DNA of 64,000 nucleotides. It comes from Endozoicomonas sp. GU-1 (GTDB taxonomy: Bacteria; Pseudomonadota; Gammaproteobacteria; Pseudomonadales; Endozoicomonadaceae). The stretch's first letter is position 1; every line of letters starts with the position of its first letter. This document shows positions 8,807 through 18,480 of this stretch, one piece after another. Both the position numbers and the translations under genes were made by a program. The notes beneath the pieces are model-generated. The model saw nothing but the letters and a program-made list of their open reading frames with translations. It did not search any database and was not told where the DNA came from. The stretch lies in NCBI RefSeq assembly GCF_027366395.1, contig NZ_CP114771.1, forward strand, positions 4,650,001 through 4,714,000. The letters are read 5' to 3'.

Positions 8807-8964
8807 GCGGGCCTCCGAAGGAGTCTGAGTTCTGTGGAGGGGATTCTATAACCAATAGTAAAGACTGGCCACTGACGCCGGGTGGAATTCTGCTTTGAAG
8901 TGAATGTGGATGATGACCCTGAATGCAGTACTCGCAGGCTGTTCGGGAGCAGCTTTAATAATCA

Positions 8965-9693
8965 TCAGCTCTCCGGTGTTCTGGCAACACTCCATATATC
9001 CACGCGTTTTACACCACTTTTTTTCAACAGTCGGGTGATTTCATTGACGGTGGCACCGGTGGTTACCACATCGTCCACTAAGGCAACGTGGTGCCACGGC
9101 GGGGTGCCGTTTAAAGTGTATGCGTTGCGAATGTTTTTTTGTCGGGCGGTGGCATCCAGGCTTTGCTGTGGCACAGAGTGGATGGTTCTTTTGATCAACT
9201 GTTGTTCAATGTCCAGGTCTCTGACACTGAGCAGTTTTTTCAGGGCTTTGGTCAGCAGGAGCGTCTGGTCATAACCTCTTTCCCGCAAGCGTTTGCGGTG
9301 CAGTGGTACCGGCAATATGATTTCCGGCCACTGATCATCAAGGTAATAGTCCAGCAACCATTCAGCCAGGGATGCGGCCATTGGTTTTATCAGTTCCAGC
9401 CTGGACTGGTATTTCACCATTTGTAATATCCGGTTGACGGGAAACTGGTACAAAAATGGTGAAAGACAGTGGTCAAATAAGGGCGGTTGCTTCAGGCACT
9501 GGCCACAAATGCCCGTGTCGCTGTCTTGAATGGGCAAGCCGCAGCAGGAGCAAAAGCACAGTGGGACCGGGCATGTTGCCAGGCATAATCGGCAAAGCGG
9601 TTGGGCAAGCGTGGTATGTCCCCGGCAAAGAATGCATTTGATCTGTACTTGTTGTTTAAAATTAGACCAGTTGTAAACCTTAAAGAATTTCAT
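8965..9693 (-). CDS. comF: ComF family phosphoribosyltransferase-like protein
   Basis: A 242-residue protein with an N-terminal zinc-ribbon region rich in paired cysteines (CILC, CRLC, CSCC, CGQC) and a C-terminal phosphoribosyltransferase fold. The PRPP-binding loop is VALVDDVVTTGAT (about 212-224), and LPVPLHRKRLRERGYDQ is diagnostic for the ComF/GntX family. Members support DNA uptake or use of DNA as nutrient; the exact biochemical role is unsettled. It is divergent from bioB, the standard gamma-proteobacterial arrangement, sharing the 173-base region 9694-9866. Confidence 0.9.
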   Translation of the reverse strand: MKFFKVYNWSNFKQQVQIKCILCRGHTTLAQPLCRLCLATCPVPLCFCSCCGLPIQDSDTGICGQCLKQPPLFDHCLSPFLYQFPVNRILQMVKYQSRLELIKPMAASLAEWLLDYYLDDQWPEIILPVPLHRKRLRERGYDQTLLLTKALKKLLSVRDLDIEQQLIKRTIHSVPQQSLDATARQKNIRNAYTLNGTPPWHHVALVDDVVTTGATVNEITRLLKKSGVKRVDIWSVARTPES

Positions 9694-9866
9694 AGATTGA
9701 CGGTGGCAGTAATTCCGTTATCATCTTTTGCATCTTTATTGTGAAAATGTCGTTCTATTGGTAATTTCATTTTCATGGTTGTTTACTCAAACAATAAATC
9801 TCAGGTCTCCGTTAACAAGGGTTTTCTTCCCTGCCGTGATCGGTGTTCCCTCCCCCAGAGGATGTC

Positions 9867-11000
9867 ATGTCCAATACCAGTTCAGCTCCAGCAGAAAATG
9901 CCCCCAGCTCTTTTGGCCACAGTGTCGCTCGTCATGACTGGACGCTGTCAGAAGTAGAGGCACTTTTCCAACAGCCGTTCAATGATCTGATCTTTCAGGC
10001 CCAGCTGGCTCACAGAGAACATTTTGATCCAAACCAGGTGCAAGTTAGCACATTACTGTCGATCAAGACGGGTGCCTGTCCGGAGGACTGTAAGTATTGC
10101 CCCCAGAGTGGTCACTACAATACCGGTCTGGAAAAGGAAAAATTGATGGAGGTGCAGAAGGTACTGGAGGAGGCCAGAAGCGCCAAGGCTTCCGGTGCTA
10201 CCCGCTTCTGCATGGGGGCGGCCTGGAAAAATCCTCCCGCCAGAGACATGCCTTACATTATTGAAATGATTAAGGGGGTGAAAGCACTGGGTCTTGAGTC
10301 CTGCATGACCCTGGGCATGCTGAGTGAAGATCAGGCCACAGAGCTGGCCGGGGCAGGACTGGATTACTACAACCACAATCTGGATACCTCGCCAGAGTTC
10401 TATGGCAACATCATTACCACCCGAACTTATGCTGACCGGCTGAATACTCTGGCGTTTGTCCGAGAGGCGGGGATGAATGTCTGCAGTGGTGGCATTGTGG
10501 GCCTGGGTGAAAACGAGCGCGATCGTGCCGGGATGCTGGTTCAGCTGGCCAATATGCCGAAGCATCCGGAGAGTGTGCCCATCAATATGCTGGTGAAAGT
10601 CGCTGGCACGCCATTGGCAGACGCTGAGGCGGTGGATGGTATTGATTTTGTCCGTACCATCGCCGTGGCCAAAATTATGATGCCAGCGTCCAACGTTCGT
10701 CTGTCGGCCGGGCGTGAGCAGATGAGTGATGAGCTTCAGGCGCTGGCCTTTCTGGCGGGGGCCAACTCAATTTTCCTTGGCGATAAACTGCTGACCACCG
10801 CGAACCCTGAGGCGAATAAGGACCGGCAGCTGTTTGCCAAGCTTGGCATTAATCAAGGGCATGATTGGGGTGAGCAATCCGCGGTGCAGCCTCCTGAACA
10901 GTGCCCGATCAAAGCGATGTACGACGCTGAAAAAAGCAATGACCATTACTACGATGCCATGGCCAGCCAGTCGGATCGAAACATGGCTGGTCATGGCTGA
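9867..11000 (+). CDS. bioB: Biotin synthase
   Basis: Radical-SAM enzyme that inserts sulfur into dethiobiotin, the last step of biotin synthesis. It is 377 residues. The CxxxCxxC motif binding the 4Fe-4S/SAM cluster is CPEDCKYC (Cys71, 75, 78), and the conserved [13 protein letters not shown] and [12 protein letters not shown] segments are intact. I chose ATG 9867, preceded by AGAGGATG; the frame stays open to a GTG at 9843. It is the first gene of a five-gene operon whose members overlap or nearly touch. bioA is not in the window and must be elsewhere if the pathway is complete. Confidence 0.96.
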   Translation: MSNTSSAPAENAPSSFGHSVARHDWTLSEVEALFQQPFNDLIFQAQLAHREHFDPNQVQVSTLLSIKTGACPEDCKYCPQSGHYNTGLEKEKLMEVQKVLEEARSAKASGATRFCMGAAWKNPPARDMPYIIEMIKGVKALGLESCMTLGMLSEDQATELAGAGLDYYNHNLDTSPEFYGNIITTRTYADRLNTLAFVREAGMNVCSGGIVGLGENERDRAGMLVQLANMPKHPESVPINMLVKVAGTPLADAEAVDGIDFVRTIAVAKIMMPASNVRLSAGREQMSDELQALAFLAGANSIFLGDKLLTTANPEANKDRQLFAKLGINQGHDWGEQSAVQPPEQCPIKAMYDAEKSNDHYYDAMASQSDRNMAGHG

Positions 11001-12223
11001 TGAGCTTTAATCTGGAACAGGAGCTTGAGGCCCGCCATGCTGCTGGCCTCTATCGCCGTCGGCAAACCCTGTACTCGCCCCAGGGGCCTGAGGTCATTAT
11101 CAATGGCCACCGCTGTCTTGCCTTCTGCAGCAATGATTACCTCGGCCTGGCAAACCATCCCGATGTTATCGCAAGCTTTCGACAGGCAACGGATCACTAT
11201 GGGCTCGGTGGCGGTGCTTCCCATCTGGTGGTGGGACACAGCCGGGCGCATCATCAGCTGGAAGACGCACTTGCGGAATTCACCGGCAGAGAGCGTGTGC
11301 TGCTGTTTGCCAACGGCTATATGGCTAACCTGGGCGTGATCAGTGCCTTGTTGGGTAAGCAGGATGCGGTGTTTCAGGATCGCCTGAACCATGCCTCATT
11401 ACTGGATGCCGGACGGTTGTCTGGTGCCCGGTTTCAGCGTTACCTGCATAATGATGTGGATAACCTCACTAACCGACTTCAGAAAACCCATGCCCGACGC
11501 AAATTGATCGTAACGGATGGGGTGTTCAGCATGGATGGCGATGTTGCGCCGGTAAAGGCGCTGTCGGATCTTGCTGAGCAACACCAGGCCTGGCTGATGG
11601 TGGACGATGCCCACGGTTTTGGTTGCCTGGGAGCTAATGGCGGTGGTGTTGCCGAAGCCTATGGCTTGGATCAGAAACATCTGCCGGTGCTGGTGGGGAC
11701 ATTGGGCAAAGCGTTTGGAACTTATGGTGCATTTGTGGCGGGCAGTGACGCTTTGATTGAGACGCTTATTCAATTTGCCCGGACTTATATCTATACCACG
11801 TCCATGCCACCGGCGGTGGCGTCGGCGACCCTGACCAGCCTGAAGCTGCTACGGGAACAACAGTGGCGCAGGGAACATTTGCAGACACTGATTCACTATT
11901 TCAGGTCCGGTTGTGAGCAGCTGGGGTTGCCTCTGATGCCGTCATCAACACCGATACAACCGTTGCTGCTTGGTTGTGCAAGACGGGCGGTGGCCATAAG
12001 CCGCCGGTTGTCTGAGCAGGGGATACTGGTCACGGCAATCCGTCCTCCGACGGTGCCTGAAGGATCTTCCCGATTACGTATTACCTTCAGTGCATCCCAT
12101 AAGTTGCATCATGTTGATCGCCTGTTGGATGCGCTTAAAATGGCTGCACAGTCGACAGGTGTTGCAGACGTTTCTGATCAACCTGCCACCGCATCTTTAT
12201 CGATGACAGGAGTGTTGTCCTGA
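11000..12223 (+). CDS. bioF: 8-amino-7-oxononanoate synthase
   Basis: PLP enzyme that condenses pimeloyl-[ACP] with alanine. It is 407 residues. The PLP lysine lies in GTLGKAFG (Lys237), with the upstream DDAHGFG aspartate/histidine and [13 protein letters not shown] near the N-terminus. The ATG shares its first base with the bioB stop (TGATG), so the two are translationally coupled. The C-terminus is about 20 residues longer than the E. coli enzyme, with a Thr/Ser-rich tail. Confidence 0.95.
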   Translation: MSFNLEQELEARHAAGLYRRRQTLYSPQGPEVIINGHRCLAFCSNDYLGLANHPDVIASFRQATDHYGLGGGASHLVVGHSRAHHQLEDALAEFTGRERVLLFANGYMANLGVISALLGKQDAVFQDRLNHASLLDAGRLSGARFQRYLHNDVDNLTNRLQKTHARRKLIVTDGVFSMDGDVAPVKALSDLAEQHQAWLMVDDAHGFGCLGANGGGVAEAYGLDQKHLPVLVGTLGKAFGTYGAFVAGSDALIETLIQFARTYIYTTSMPPAVASATLTSLKLLREQQWRREHLQTLIHYFRSGCEQLGLPLMPSSTPIQPLLLGCARRAVAISRRLSEQGILVTAIRPPTVPEGSSRLRITFSASHKLHHVDRLLDALKMAAQSTGVADVSDQPATASLSMTGVLS

Positions 12224-12993
12224 TGAGTAACTACCCGATTGTTTTAATCAGTGGCTGGGCCATGCCAGCCGGTGCCATGGCGTCACTGGCGGACGCCCTG
12301 GATGTTGACCATCGCCGGGTTTCCATTGTCGAGTTGCCAGGTTTGGTGCGTGAGTCACAAGCGTATAAAACCAGCCATGACTGGCACTCATTGCTGACTT
12401 ATCTGGATCACCAGCTGTTTGAGAAGCCTGCGGTGCTGGTGGGATGGTCGCTAGGCGGAATGCTGGCAGCGCTGTATGCCAGCCGGTATCCGGATAATGT
12501 GGCCGCTGTCGTTAACCTGGGGGCGAATGCCTGTTTTGTGCAGAGTGACAGCTGGCAGCAGGCAATGGATCCGACGCTGTTTGCCAGTTTTTATCAAGGC
12601 ATGTCCCAGTCCCGTGACAAGACGCTGCAACAGTTTGTTCTGCTGTGCAGCTCCGGCAGTCCACGGCGGAAAGAGCTATCGAAAGCCCTGCAGGCACTAC
12701 TGTCTGATGCTGACCTTGATCATCAGGCCGAAGACAGCACCTTGCTAAGCCTGCTGGGCATACTGGGCAAGAGTGATCTTCGTTCCGTATTTGGTGATAT
12801 TCGCTGCCCGGTGACCCATCTGTTTGGTAAAGACGATGCCCTTGTTCCAGTGGGGGCAGCCGATGCCATTGAGCAGGCGTTTGCCAAGCATCGGGTTCAG
12901 GTGCTTGATGGCGGGCATTGTTTCTTTATGGATGATCCCGAGCCGGTGATCAGTGAGGTGCGGCGGCTGTCCAGCGGGGATGTCGGAACATGA
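12223..12993 (+). CDS. bioH: Pimeloyl-[ACP] methyl ester esterase
   Basis: An alpha/beta hydrolase of 256 residues that releases pimeloyl-ACP from its methyl ester, the step before BioF. The nucleophile elbow is GWSLGG (Ser76), the acid is in FGKDDALVP, and the catalytic His is in DGGHCFF. The start overlaps the bioF stop (TGATG) and the stop overlaps the bioC start (ATGA). This location between bioF and bioC distinguishes it from other small esterases. Confidence 0.92.
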   Translation: MSNYPIVLISGWAMPAGAMASLADALDVDHRRVSIVELPGLVRESQAYKTSHDWHSLLTYLDHQLFEKPAVLVGWSLGGMLAALYASRYPDNVAAVVNLGANACFVQSDSWQQAMDPTLFASFYQGMSQSRDKTLQQFVLLCSSGSPRRKELSKALQALLSDADLDHQAEDSTLLSLLGILGKSDLRSVFGDIRCPVTHLFGKDDALVPVGAADAIEQAFAKHRVQVLDGGHCFFMDDPEPVISEVRRLSSGDVGT

Positions 12994-13900
12994 GTTCGAT
13001 CCCTGTCCATAATGAGGTTGCCGGTGGCATGGCAGGTCTTCGGCCTGCCTCCTCTGCCATCAGCGTGACAACAGACCGGGCAAACGCTCGGGTAAAGCAG
13101 CGTATCGCTGAAAATTTTAGCCGGGCTGCTGACAGTTATGATCAGGCGGCCATATTACAGAAGCGGGTCGCTGCCCGGACGATGCTGGGATTACCGGCCC
13201 GGCTCAGCTCAGAGCAGCCAGGCTCAAAAGCGTTAAACTCCCACCGTATTCTTGACCTGGGTACCGGAACCGGTTTGCACACACTGACGCTGGCTGAACG
13301 ATATGACCATGCCGTGATTATTGGTATGGACCTGGCCATGGGGATGCTGCAATTTGCCCGGCACAATACCAGCCATCCCCGGGTTGACTGGTGCTCTGGT
13401 GATATTGAGTCCATGCCCTTGCAGTCCGGTGCTGTGGATCTGATCTATTCCAGCCTGGCTATTCAATGGTGCAACTTTGAGCAGGTGCTTGGCGAGGTGT
13501 GCAGAGTACTGAAGCCTGGTGGGACTTTTGTCTTTCTACCCTGGCTGAAGGCAGCCTGGCAGAGCTGGATAATGCATGGCGTCTGGCGGGGGAAGATAAT
13601 CGGGTTAACCACTTTGACAGTTTTGATACTCAGAAACAGCGTTTGAACGCCAGTAATCTGGTTTGCCAGGCGTTCTCTCTGAAGCCTGAAACACTGTTCT
13701 ATCCCGATGTGATCTCCCTGTTGCGCAGTTTAAAGGCTCTGGGGGTAAATACCGTATTGGCGGACAAAGGTGGCCTGGTGACCCGACGGAAGCTTGAAGC
13801 GTTGCAACAGGCTTATGAACAAATACGACAGCCTGAAGGGTTGCCTTTGACCTATCAGGTTCTTTACGGCGTCTTGCAGAAGCCAGTGTGTGAAGAGTAG
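12990..13900 (+). pseudogene. bioC: Malonyl-[ACP] O-methyltransferase BioC, one-base frameshift
   Basis: BioC methylates malonyl-ACP to start pimelate synthesis. Residues 1-about 182 read normally: a SAM-binding motif ILDLGTGTGLHT, and the family signature LIYSSLAIQWC. The frame then breaks in GGTFVF at the TTT run at 13533-13535. Adding one T gives GGTFVFSTLAEGSLAELDNA and continues through FDTQKQRLNAS to the stop at 13900, restoring a 303-residue BioC. The rest of the operon is intact and tightly coupled, so a sequencing deletion in a T run is as likely as a real mutation. If real, biotin synthesis would be blocked here unless a substitute exists. Confidence 0.88.
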
Positions 13901-13903
13901 AAA

Positions 13904-14584
13904 ATGGGAAAAACTTATTTTGTCACCGGTACGGATACGGATGCCGGGAAAACCGTCGTCACCTGTGGACTGCTTGAGGCAGCGCGCTTAACAGGGTTAA
14001 CGACGCTGGCCTTAAAACCGGTGTCTGCAGGATGTCAGCACAGTGAAAACGGCCTGAGAAACGACGATGCATTGGCATTGATGGAAGCCATGACGCTTGT
14101 TCTACCTTACGAACAGGTAAACCCCCTGGCTCTGGCACCTGCCATTGCCCCCCATATTGCGGCGCAGGAAGCCGGTGTTCGTATGACCCTGGATCGACTT
14201 GTGGGCTACAGCCGTGGAGCCTTGATGCAAAAAAATGATCTGGCTCTAATCGAATGCGCTGGTGGCTGGCGGGTCCCCCTGAACTCACGGGAGATGATCA
14301 GCGGACTGGCAAAAGCGTTGAATACTCCTGCCATTTTGGTGGTTGGCATGAAACTGGGCTGTATCAGCCATGCCTTGCTTACCGTTGAAGCGATTCTCCG
14401 TGATGGTGTCAGGCTGGCAGGCTGGGTGGCGAATCAGGTGGATCCTGATATGAGCCGTTATGATGACAATCTGGATACACTGAAAAGCCTGATTCCAGCA
14501 CCCTGTCTTGGTGTGGTGCCCTTTCTTGAGGAGACCAGTGCCAGTCAGGTCGCCGGGTATCTGGATATTTCACCATTGGCTTGA
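13904..14584 (+). CDS. bioD: Dethiobiotin synthetase
   Basis: ATP-dependent carboxylase forming dethiobiotin from DAPA. It is 226 residues. The P-loop is GTDTDAGKT at the N-terminus, followed by LALKPVSAGC with the substrate lysine, and LIECAGGWRVPL matches the conserved E-GAGG region with a Cys instead of the usual Gly. It starts three bases after the bioC stop, completing bioBFHCD. No clear terminator follows in the 137 bases before the next gene. Confidence 0.94.
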   Translation: MGKTYFVTGTDTDAGKTVVTCGLLEAARLTGLTTLALKPVSAGCQHSENGLRNDDALALMEAMTLVLPYEQVNPLALAPAIAPHIAAQEAGVRMTLDRLVGYSRGALMQKNDLALIECAGGWRVPLNSREMISGLAKALNTPAILVVGMKLGCISHALLTVEAILRDGVRLAGWVANQVDPDMSRYDDNLDTLKSLIPAPCLGVVPFLEETSASQVAGYLDISPLA

Positions 14585-14642
14585 TTGACTTGAATTCACC
14601 CGTAATAACTTTTGCTGGCATGTATTGACATTTATTCGATCT

Positions 14643-14670
14643 AAACGTAAGTTTCAAACAGTTGTTTGAA
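14643..14670. promoter_or_regulatory. Tandem PsrA/FadR-type (TetR family) operators
   Basis: Two adjoining inverted repeats fit the PsrA consensus (G/C)AAAC-N2-4-GTTT(G/C). The better is TTCAAACAGTTGTTTGAA (14653-14670), a perfect 7-bp inverted repeat around AGTT. The other is AAACGTAAGTTT (14643-14654), overlapping it by two bases. They lie 52-79 bases upstream of the acyl-CoA dehydrogenase ATG, where a repressor would block the promoter. PsrA is known to control fatty-acid beta-oxidation genes and respond to long-chain acyl groups; control here is inferred. Confidence 0.6.
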
Positions 14671-14721
14671 TCGTGCTACACTCATCTTTATCCATAAGTA
14701 AAAGAATATCGAGGATGCATC

Positions 14722-16512
14722 ATGCCAGAATATAAAGCCCCCCTGCGAGATATCCGCTTTGTCCGTAATGAAGTTCTGGGCTATGAGGAACACTACGCAA
14801 ACCTCCCTCAAGGCCAGGATGCCACTCCGGATATGGTGGACGCCATCCTGGAGGAAGGTGCCAAATTCTGTGAACAGGTACTTTCACCGCTGAATCGTGT
14901 GGGTGATGAGGAAGGTTGTACCTGGACACCAGAAGGCGTTAAAACTCCCACTGGATTTAAAGAAGCCTATCAGCAGTTTGTTGAAGGTGGCTGGCCATCG
15001 CTGTCCAGCGATGCTGAGCATGGTGGTCAGGGTCTCCCTGCTTCGCTGGGCCTGGTGCTCAGTGAAATGATGGGGGAATCGAACTGGTCCTGGGGGATGT
15101 ATCCCGGGCTGAGCCATGGCGCAATGAATACTCTGGAAGCCCATGGTACCCACGAGCAAAAAGAAACGTACCTTACCCGCCTGATTTCCGGTGAGTGGAC
15201 CGGTACGATGTGTCTGACTGAGCCTCACTGCGGTACTGATCTGGGTATGCTGAAAACCAAAGCCGTACCCCAGGAAGACGGCACTTATCGTATTACCGGC
15301 ACGAAAATCTTTATCTCCTCCGGAGAGCACGATATGGCAGAGAATATTGTTCATATCGTTATTGCCCGTCTGCCGGGGGCACCTGAAGGCACCAAAGGTA
15401 TCTCCCTGTTTATTATTCCCCGTCATCGCCCGGATGCTCCGGGTGAAACAAATGGTGTCAGCTGTGGTTCCATTGAGCATAAGATGGGTATCCATGGTAA
15501 CGCCACCTGTGTGATGAACTTTGATGAAGCCACCGGTTATCTGATTGGTGAGCCCAATAAAGGTTTGAACTATATGTTCACCTTTATGAACTCTGCCCGT
15601 CTGGGCACCGGTATTCAGGGGCTTGCCCATGCAGAAATCGCTTATCAGGGTGCTGTTCGATATGCCCGTGACCGTCTGCAGATGCGTTCACTTTCCGGTC
15701 CGAAGAATCCTGATGGCCCTGCCGACCCGATCATTGTCCACCCGGATGTTCGCCGTATGCTGTTGACCATCAAGGCACTGACGGAAGGTAACCGGGCACT
15801 GGTTTACTACGTGGCACAAATGGCTGACCTGGTGAGGAGTCCTGATGAAGAAGTCCGGAAGCAGGCTGACCTGGAAATGAGTTTCCTGACGCCTATTGTT
15901 AAGGCGTTCATGACCGAGACCGGGTTTGAAGCCGCTAACCATGGTGTGCAATGCTATGGTGGCCATGGCTTTATCAGTGAGTGGGGGATGGAGCAGAATG
16001 TTCGTGATTGCCGTATCTCCATGCTCTATGAGGGAACCACGGGTATTCAGGCGCTGGACCTGCTGGGTCGTAAAGTCCTGATGACTCAGGGGGCTACCAT
16101 GAAGCCCTTCACCAAGATGGTTCATAAGTTCTGTCAGGCTCAGGCAGACAATGAAGAACTTCAGGAGTTTATCAAGCCGCTGGCTGCCATGAATAAGGAG
16201 TGGGGCGATCTGACCATGCAGATTGGTATGAAGGCCATGCAGAACCGGGAAGAAATCGGGGCAGCTTCCGTTGACTACCTGATGTACTCCGGTTACGCCT
16301 GCCTGGCGTACTTCTGGGCCCGGATGGCACTGACGGCAAAAGAAGCCCTGGCAAATGGTACCACTGAAGAAGGGTTCTATAAGGCTAAAATCCAGACTGC
16401 ACAGTTCTACTTCCAGCGTCTGTTACCAAGAGCCCAGATGCACAAGGCGTGCATTGAGTCTGGTGCCGACAACCTGATGGCCATGGAAGCGGATGATTTT
16501 GGCGACGTTTAA
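14722..16512 (+). CDS. Acyl-CoA dehydrogenase, DmdC/FadE-like (596 aa)
   Basis: A 596-residue FAD-dependent acyl-CoA dehydrogenase of the long form. It has an N-terminal helical domain, a central beta domain with MCLTEPHCGTDLG and ITGTKIFISSGEHD, the C-terminal helical domain, and an extra tail after residue 470. The catalytic base is in MLYEGTTGIQALDLLGRKV (Glu437). The length and the N-terminus (YKAPLRDIRFV.NEV) match the group containing DmdC, the methylmercaptopropionyl-CoA dehydrogenase of DMSP demethylation, and related fatty acyl-CoA dehydrogenases. Substrate cannot be fixed from sequence; the PsrA-like operators favour fatty acids. A close paralogue is at 18481. Confidence 0.88.
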   Translation: MPEYKAPLRDIRFVRNEVLGYEEHYANLPQGQDATPDMVDAILEEGAKFCEQVLSPLNRVGDEEGCTWTPEGVKTPTGFKEAYQQFVEGGWPSLSSDAEHGGQGLPASLGLVLSEMMGESNWSWGMYPGLSHGAMNTLEAHGTHEQKETYLTRLISGEWTGTMCLTEPHCGTDLGMLKTKAVPQEDGTYRITGTKIFISSGEHDMAENIVHIVIARLPGAPEGTKGISLFIIPRHRPDAPGETNGVSCGSIEHKMGIHGNATCVMNFDEATGYLIGEPNKGLNYMFTFMNSARLGTGIQGLAHAEIAYQGAVRYARDRLQMRSLSGPKNPDGPADPIIVHPDVRRMLLTIKALTEGNRALVYYVAQMADLVRSPDEEVRKQADLEMSFLTPIVKAFMTETGFEAANHGVQCYGGHGFISEWGMEQNVRDCRISMLYEGTTGIQALDLLGRKVLMTQGATMKPFTKMVHKFCQAQADNEELQEFIKPLAAMNKEWGDLTMQIGMKAMQNREEIGAASVDYLMYSGYACLAYFWARMALTAKEALANGTTEEGFYKAKIQTAQFYFQRLLPRAQMHKACIESGADNLMAMEADDFGDV

Positions 16513-16568
16513 TTCGCTGGTCTGACCGGCTGAAAGTGAATCAGCCATAAGCAAAACAATAAACAGAG

Positions 16569-16595
16569 AGGCTACCGGTTGGTAGCCTTTTTTTT
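16569..16595 (+). terminator. Rho-independent terminator
   Basis: The stem GGCTACC/GGTAGCC (16570-16576 and 16581-16587) with loop GGTT is followed by eight T. It ends the acyl-CoA dehydrogenase transcript. Confidence 0.9.
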
Positions 16596-16603
16596 GCAGA
16601 TTA

Positions 16604-16861
16604 TTACCGCATTTCATCAAGAATCATAAAGCTCAGAAAAGTAGTGGGTAAGGCAATAATCATAATCACCGGGAGCGCCGGATTAAATAGCATGAGAGTG
16701 CCTGCTACCAGCCAGATCGTTCTGACCCAGCTGCGCTTGATACGCTCTTTTCTGGAGATGATTCGACCACGAGGTCTGAGCAATTTGCTGGCTAACTGGT
16801 TAAACAAGGTAGAAAAAAAAATCTGCAGGATTGCAGTGATCAAGACGAGAAGATATCGCAT
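16604..16861 (-). CDS. Small membrane protein, unknown
   Basis: An 85-residue protein with a hydrophobic N-terminal helix (YLLVLITAILQIFF), a basic middle (RPRGRIISRKERIKRS) and two further hydrophobic stretches (TIWLVAGTLMLF, LPVIMIIALPTTFLSFMIL). It is probably an inner-membrane protein. I do not recognise a family. It is convergent with the acyl-CoA dehydrogenase across a terminator and has no operon partner. Confidence 0.55.
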   Translation of the reverse strand: MRYLLVLITAILQIFFSTLFNQLASKLLRPRGRIISRKERIKRSWVRTIWLVAGTLMLFNPALPVIMIIALPTTFLSFMILDEMR

Positions 16862-17225
16862 AAGATGCCTGAGTATCTGGTCAACAATATCGGAACTGCA
16901 GGACAGCTTATCTTCCGGAACCGAGCAATCGAACCAACACAGTTTGATCCGATCAAATGATCAAACAAAAAGAAGACGGTTAAATTAAGTTAGCTTACTT
17001 TATCGGCAATTGGCACTTATTTATGATGGATGTTCATGAAGATCTCAGTAAAAAAGGATGTTCTTGCTTTTTTCACTCTTTTGGTGCGTTTGAACTCAGT
17101 CTTTAGCCGCATTGACTGTTTTGCCAGCTATAAAAATATGGTCTATAAAATTTAATTTCATTTGGTTAACTACTTATAAGACCTTGGAGCTGAATTCAGC
17201 AATCACGCTGTGTTGATATCGCATC
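16862..17225. other. Gene-free AT-rich region with overlapping palindromes
   Basis: No coding gene is supportable. TTTGATCCGATCAAA (16943-16957) is a perfect 15-base palindrome, and a further GATCAAA follows at 16960-16966. They lie about 85 bases upstream of the small membrane gene on the minus strand and could be an operator for it. The promoter of the DUF3943 gene must lie near the right end. Confidence 0.4.
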
Positions 17226-18158
17226 ATGAAGAAGAATACCCAAACGATAAAAAGCCTGTTAATTCTTCTTGCCTTCTTTTTTTTGTTATCGGGATTATCG
17301 CCGCCTGTTGTTCCTGATGATTTCAACCCTGCTCAAGGGCCTTCACTGGCTGCTGTGCATCATGATCTGACCCGTCAGGCAGAAGTATTTAGCCAACACC
17401 CACCACCATTTGTGCAGCAATCACCATTGCCTTCTGACGACTGGCGCTGGTTCTTGAGGGATAAAGACCAAAGTTGGGACATCACGCTATTCGATAAAAA
17501 ACCGGCAGAGAATCAGGCCAGACTTTGGTACCAAACCAAAGTGACGTTTGGTTTGGCGCTGGGGGTTTTAGGAGTGATCGCTCTGTTACCAGAAAGTGTT
17601 TCCAACTGGGATAAATCGGAAATCAGGCCCATCAAAAAGTGGTGGAGCAATGTCAGGTCAGGGCCTGTATGGGACACCGATAAATGGTACATCAATTATA
17701 TCGGGCACCCTTATTTTGGTGGTGTGTACTACGTTATGGCCCGGTCATCGGGCTATAACCAGTGGAACTCGTTTGTTTATTCATTTTTGATGTCCACTTT
17801 CCTGTATGAATACGGCATTGAAGCGATGTGTGAGCCACCATCCATTCAAGATATCATTGTGACTCCTCTCGGCGGGTGGCTGTATGGGGAATGGGCTTAT
17901 CAGAAAAAACAGAAAATTCTGGACAATGACCGTGAGGTGATGGGCTCCAGGGTGTTAGGTTCTACCGCACTGTTTCTGCTGGACCCGGTTGGCAAAATCA
18001 GTGAGTGGGTCGGTGGTGACAGTGGTGAGGGAACAATACAAAACTTGTCCATTCGGTTAAGCATTATGCCTCCGGCTGCCAGTTTTTCCCCTTACCGGAA
18101 AACGTCACTCGACGTTGATCATCGCTACATCGGCGTGGAGGTTTTCTTTAATTTCTAA
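17226..18158 (+). CDS. DUF3943 domain-containing secreted or membrane-anchored protein
   Basis: A 310-residue protein with an N-terminal hydrophobic signal or anchor (SLLILLAFFFLLSGLSPPVV), a second hydrophobic helix (FGLALGVLGVIALLP) and the DUF3943 core. The core reads WYINYIGHPYFGGVYYVMAR, NSFVYSFLMSTFLYEYGIEA and IQDIIVTPLGGWLYGE. The family is of unknown function, probably in the cell envelope. It stands between the two acyl-CoA dehydrogenase genes but has no visible functional link to them. Confidence 0.75.
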   Translation: MKKNTQTIKSLLILLAFFFLLSGLSPPVVPDDFNPAQGPSLAAVHHDLTRQAEVFSQHPPPFVQQSPLPSDDWRWFLRDKDQSWDITLFDKKPAENQARLWYQTKVTFGLALGVLGVIALLPESVSNWDKSEIRPIKKWWSNVRSGPVWDTDKWYINYIGHPYFGGVYYVMARSSGYNQWNSFVYSFLMSTFLYEYGIEAMCEPPSIQDIIVTPLGGWLYGEWAYQKKQKILDNDREVMGSRVLGSTALFLLDPVGKISEWVGGDSGEGTIQNLSIRLSIMPPAASFSPYRKTSLDVDHRYIGVEVFFNF

Positions 18159-18480
18159 ATACGACAACGAAGCACAAGTACAGTCTTTTGCTGAAACACA
18201 GGGACTCTTCAGGTAACATGGCGTCACGGAACTCAACAGCCTGTGTGACTGAAAGCTGCCCTGGTGCGGTGCGATAAATGGGTCTCCCGCTTCTTCGTCA
18301 AGTAGCCCCGCTCTTCTCTTCAGAAGCAGACATTTTTATTACCAACACCATTATGGACGCTCAAACCTGACAGGCTGCCGGTAAAACAGCTATGAGCCAC
18401 TTTGTGTCCTTGTGCGTATAACTCAAAGGCATAATGGCTGTATTCCAATAGTAAGAAGAAAATTCCAGGAGTGGAGAGTA
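18159..18480. other. Gene-free spacer upstream of the second acyl-CoA dehydrogenase
   Basis: No gene or clear repeat is seen in 322 bases. The PsrA-like palindromes found before the first dehydrogenase are not repeated here, so the two paralogues are likely regulated differently. AGGAGTGGAG just before 18481 is the ribosome site. Confidence 0.5.

Noticed and set aside
9669-9685. TTGTAAACC near the comF start resembles half of the E. coli BirA operator upstream of bioB
   Set aside because: No right half (GGTTTACAA) occurs at the required spacing, and the half-site lies inside comF, about 190 bases from bioB. I do not call a BirA operator.
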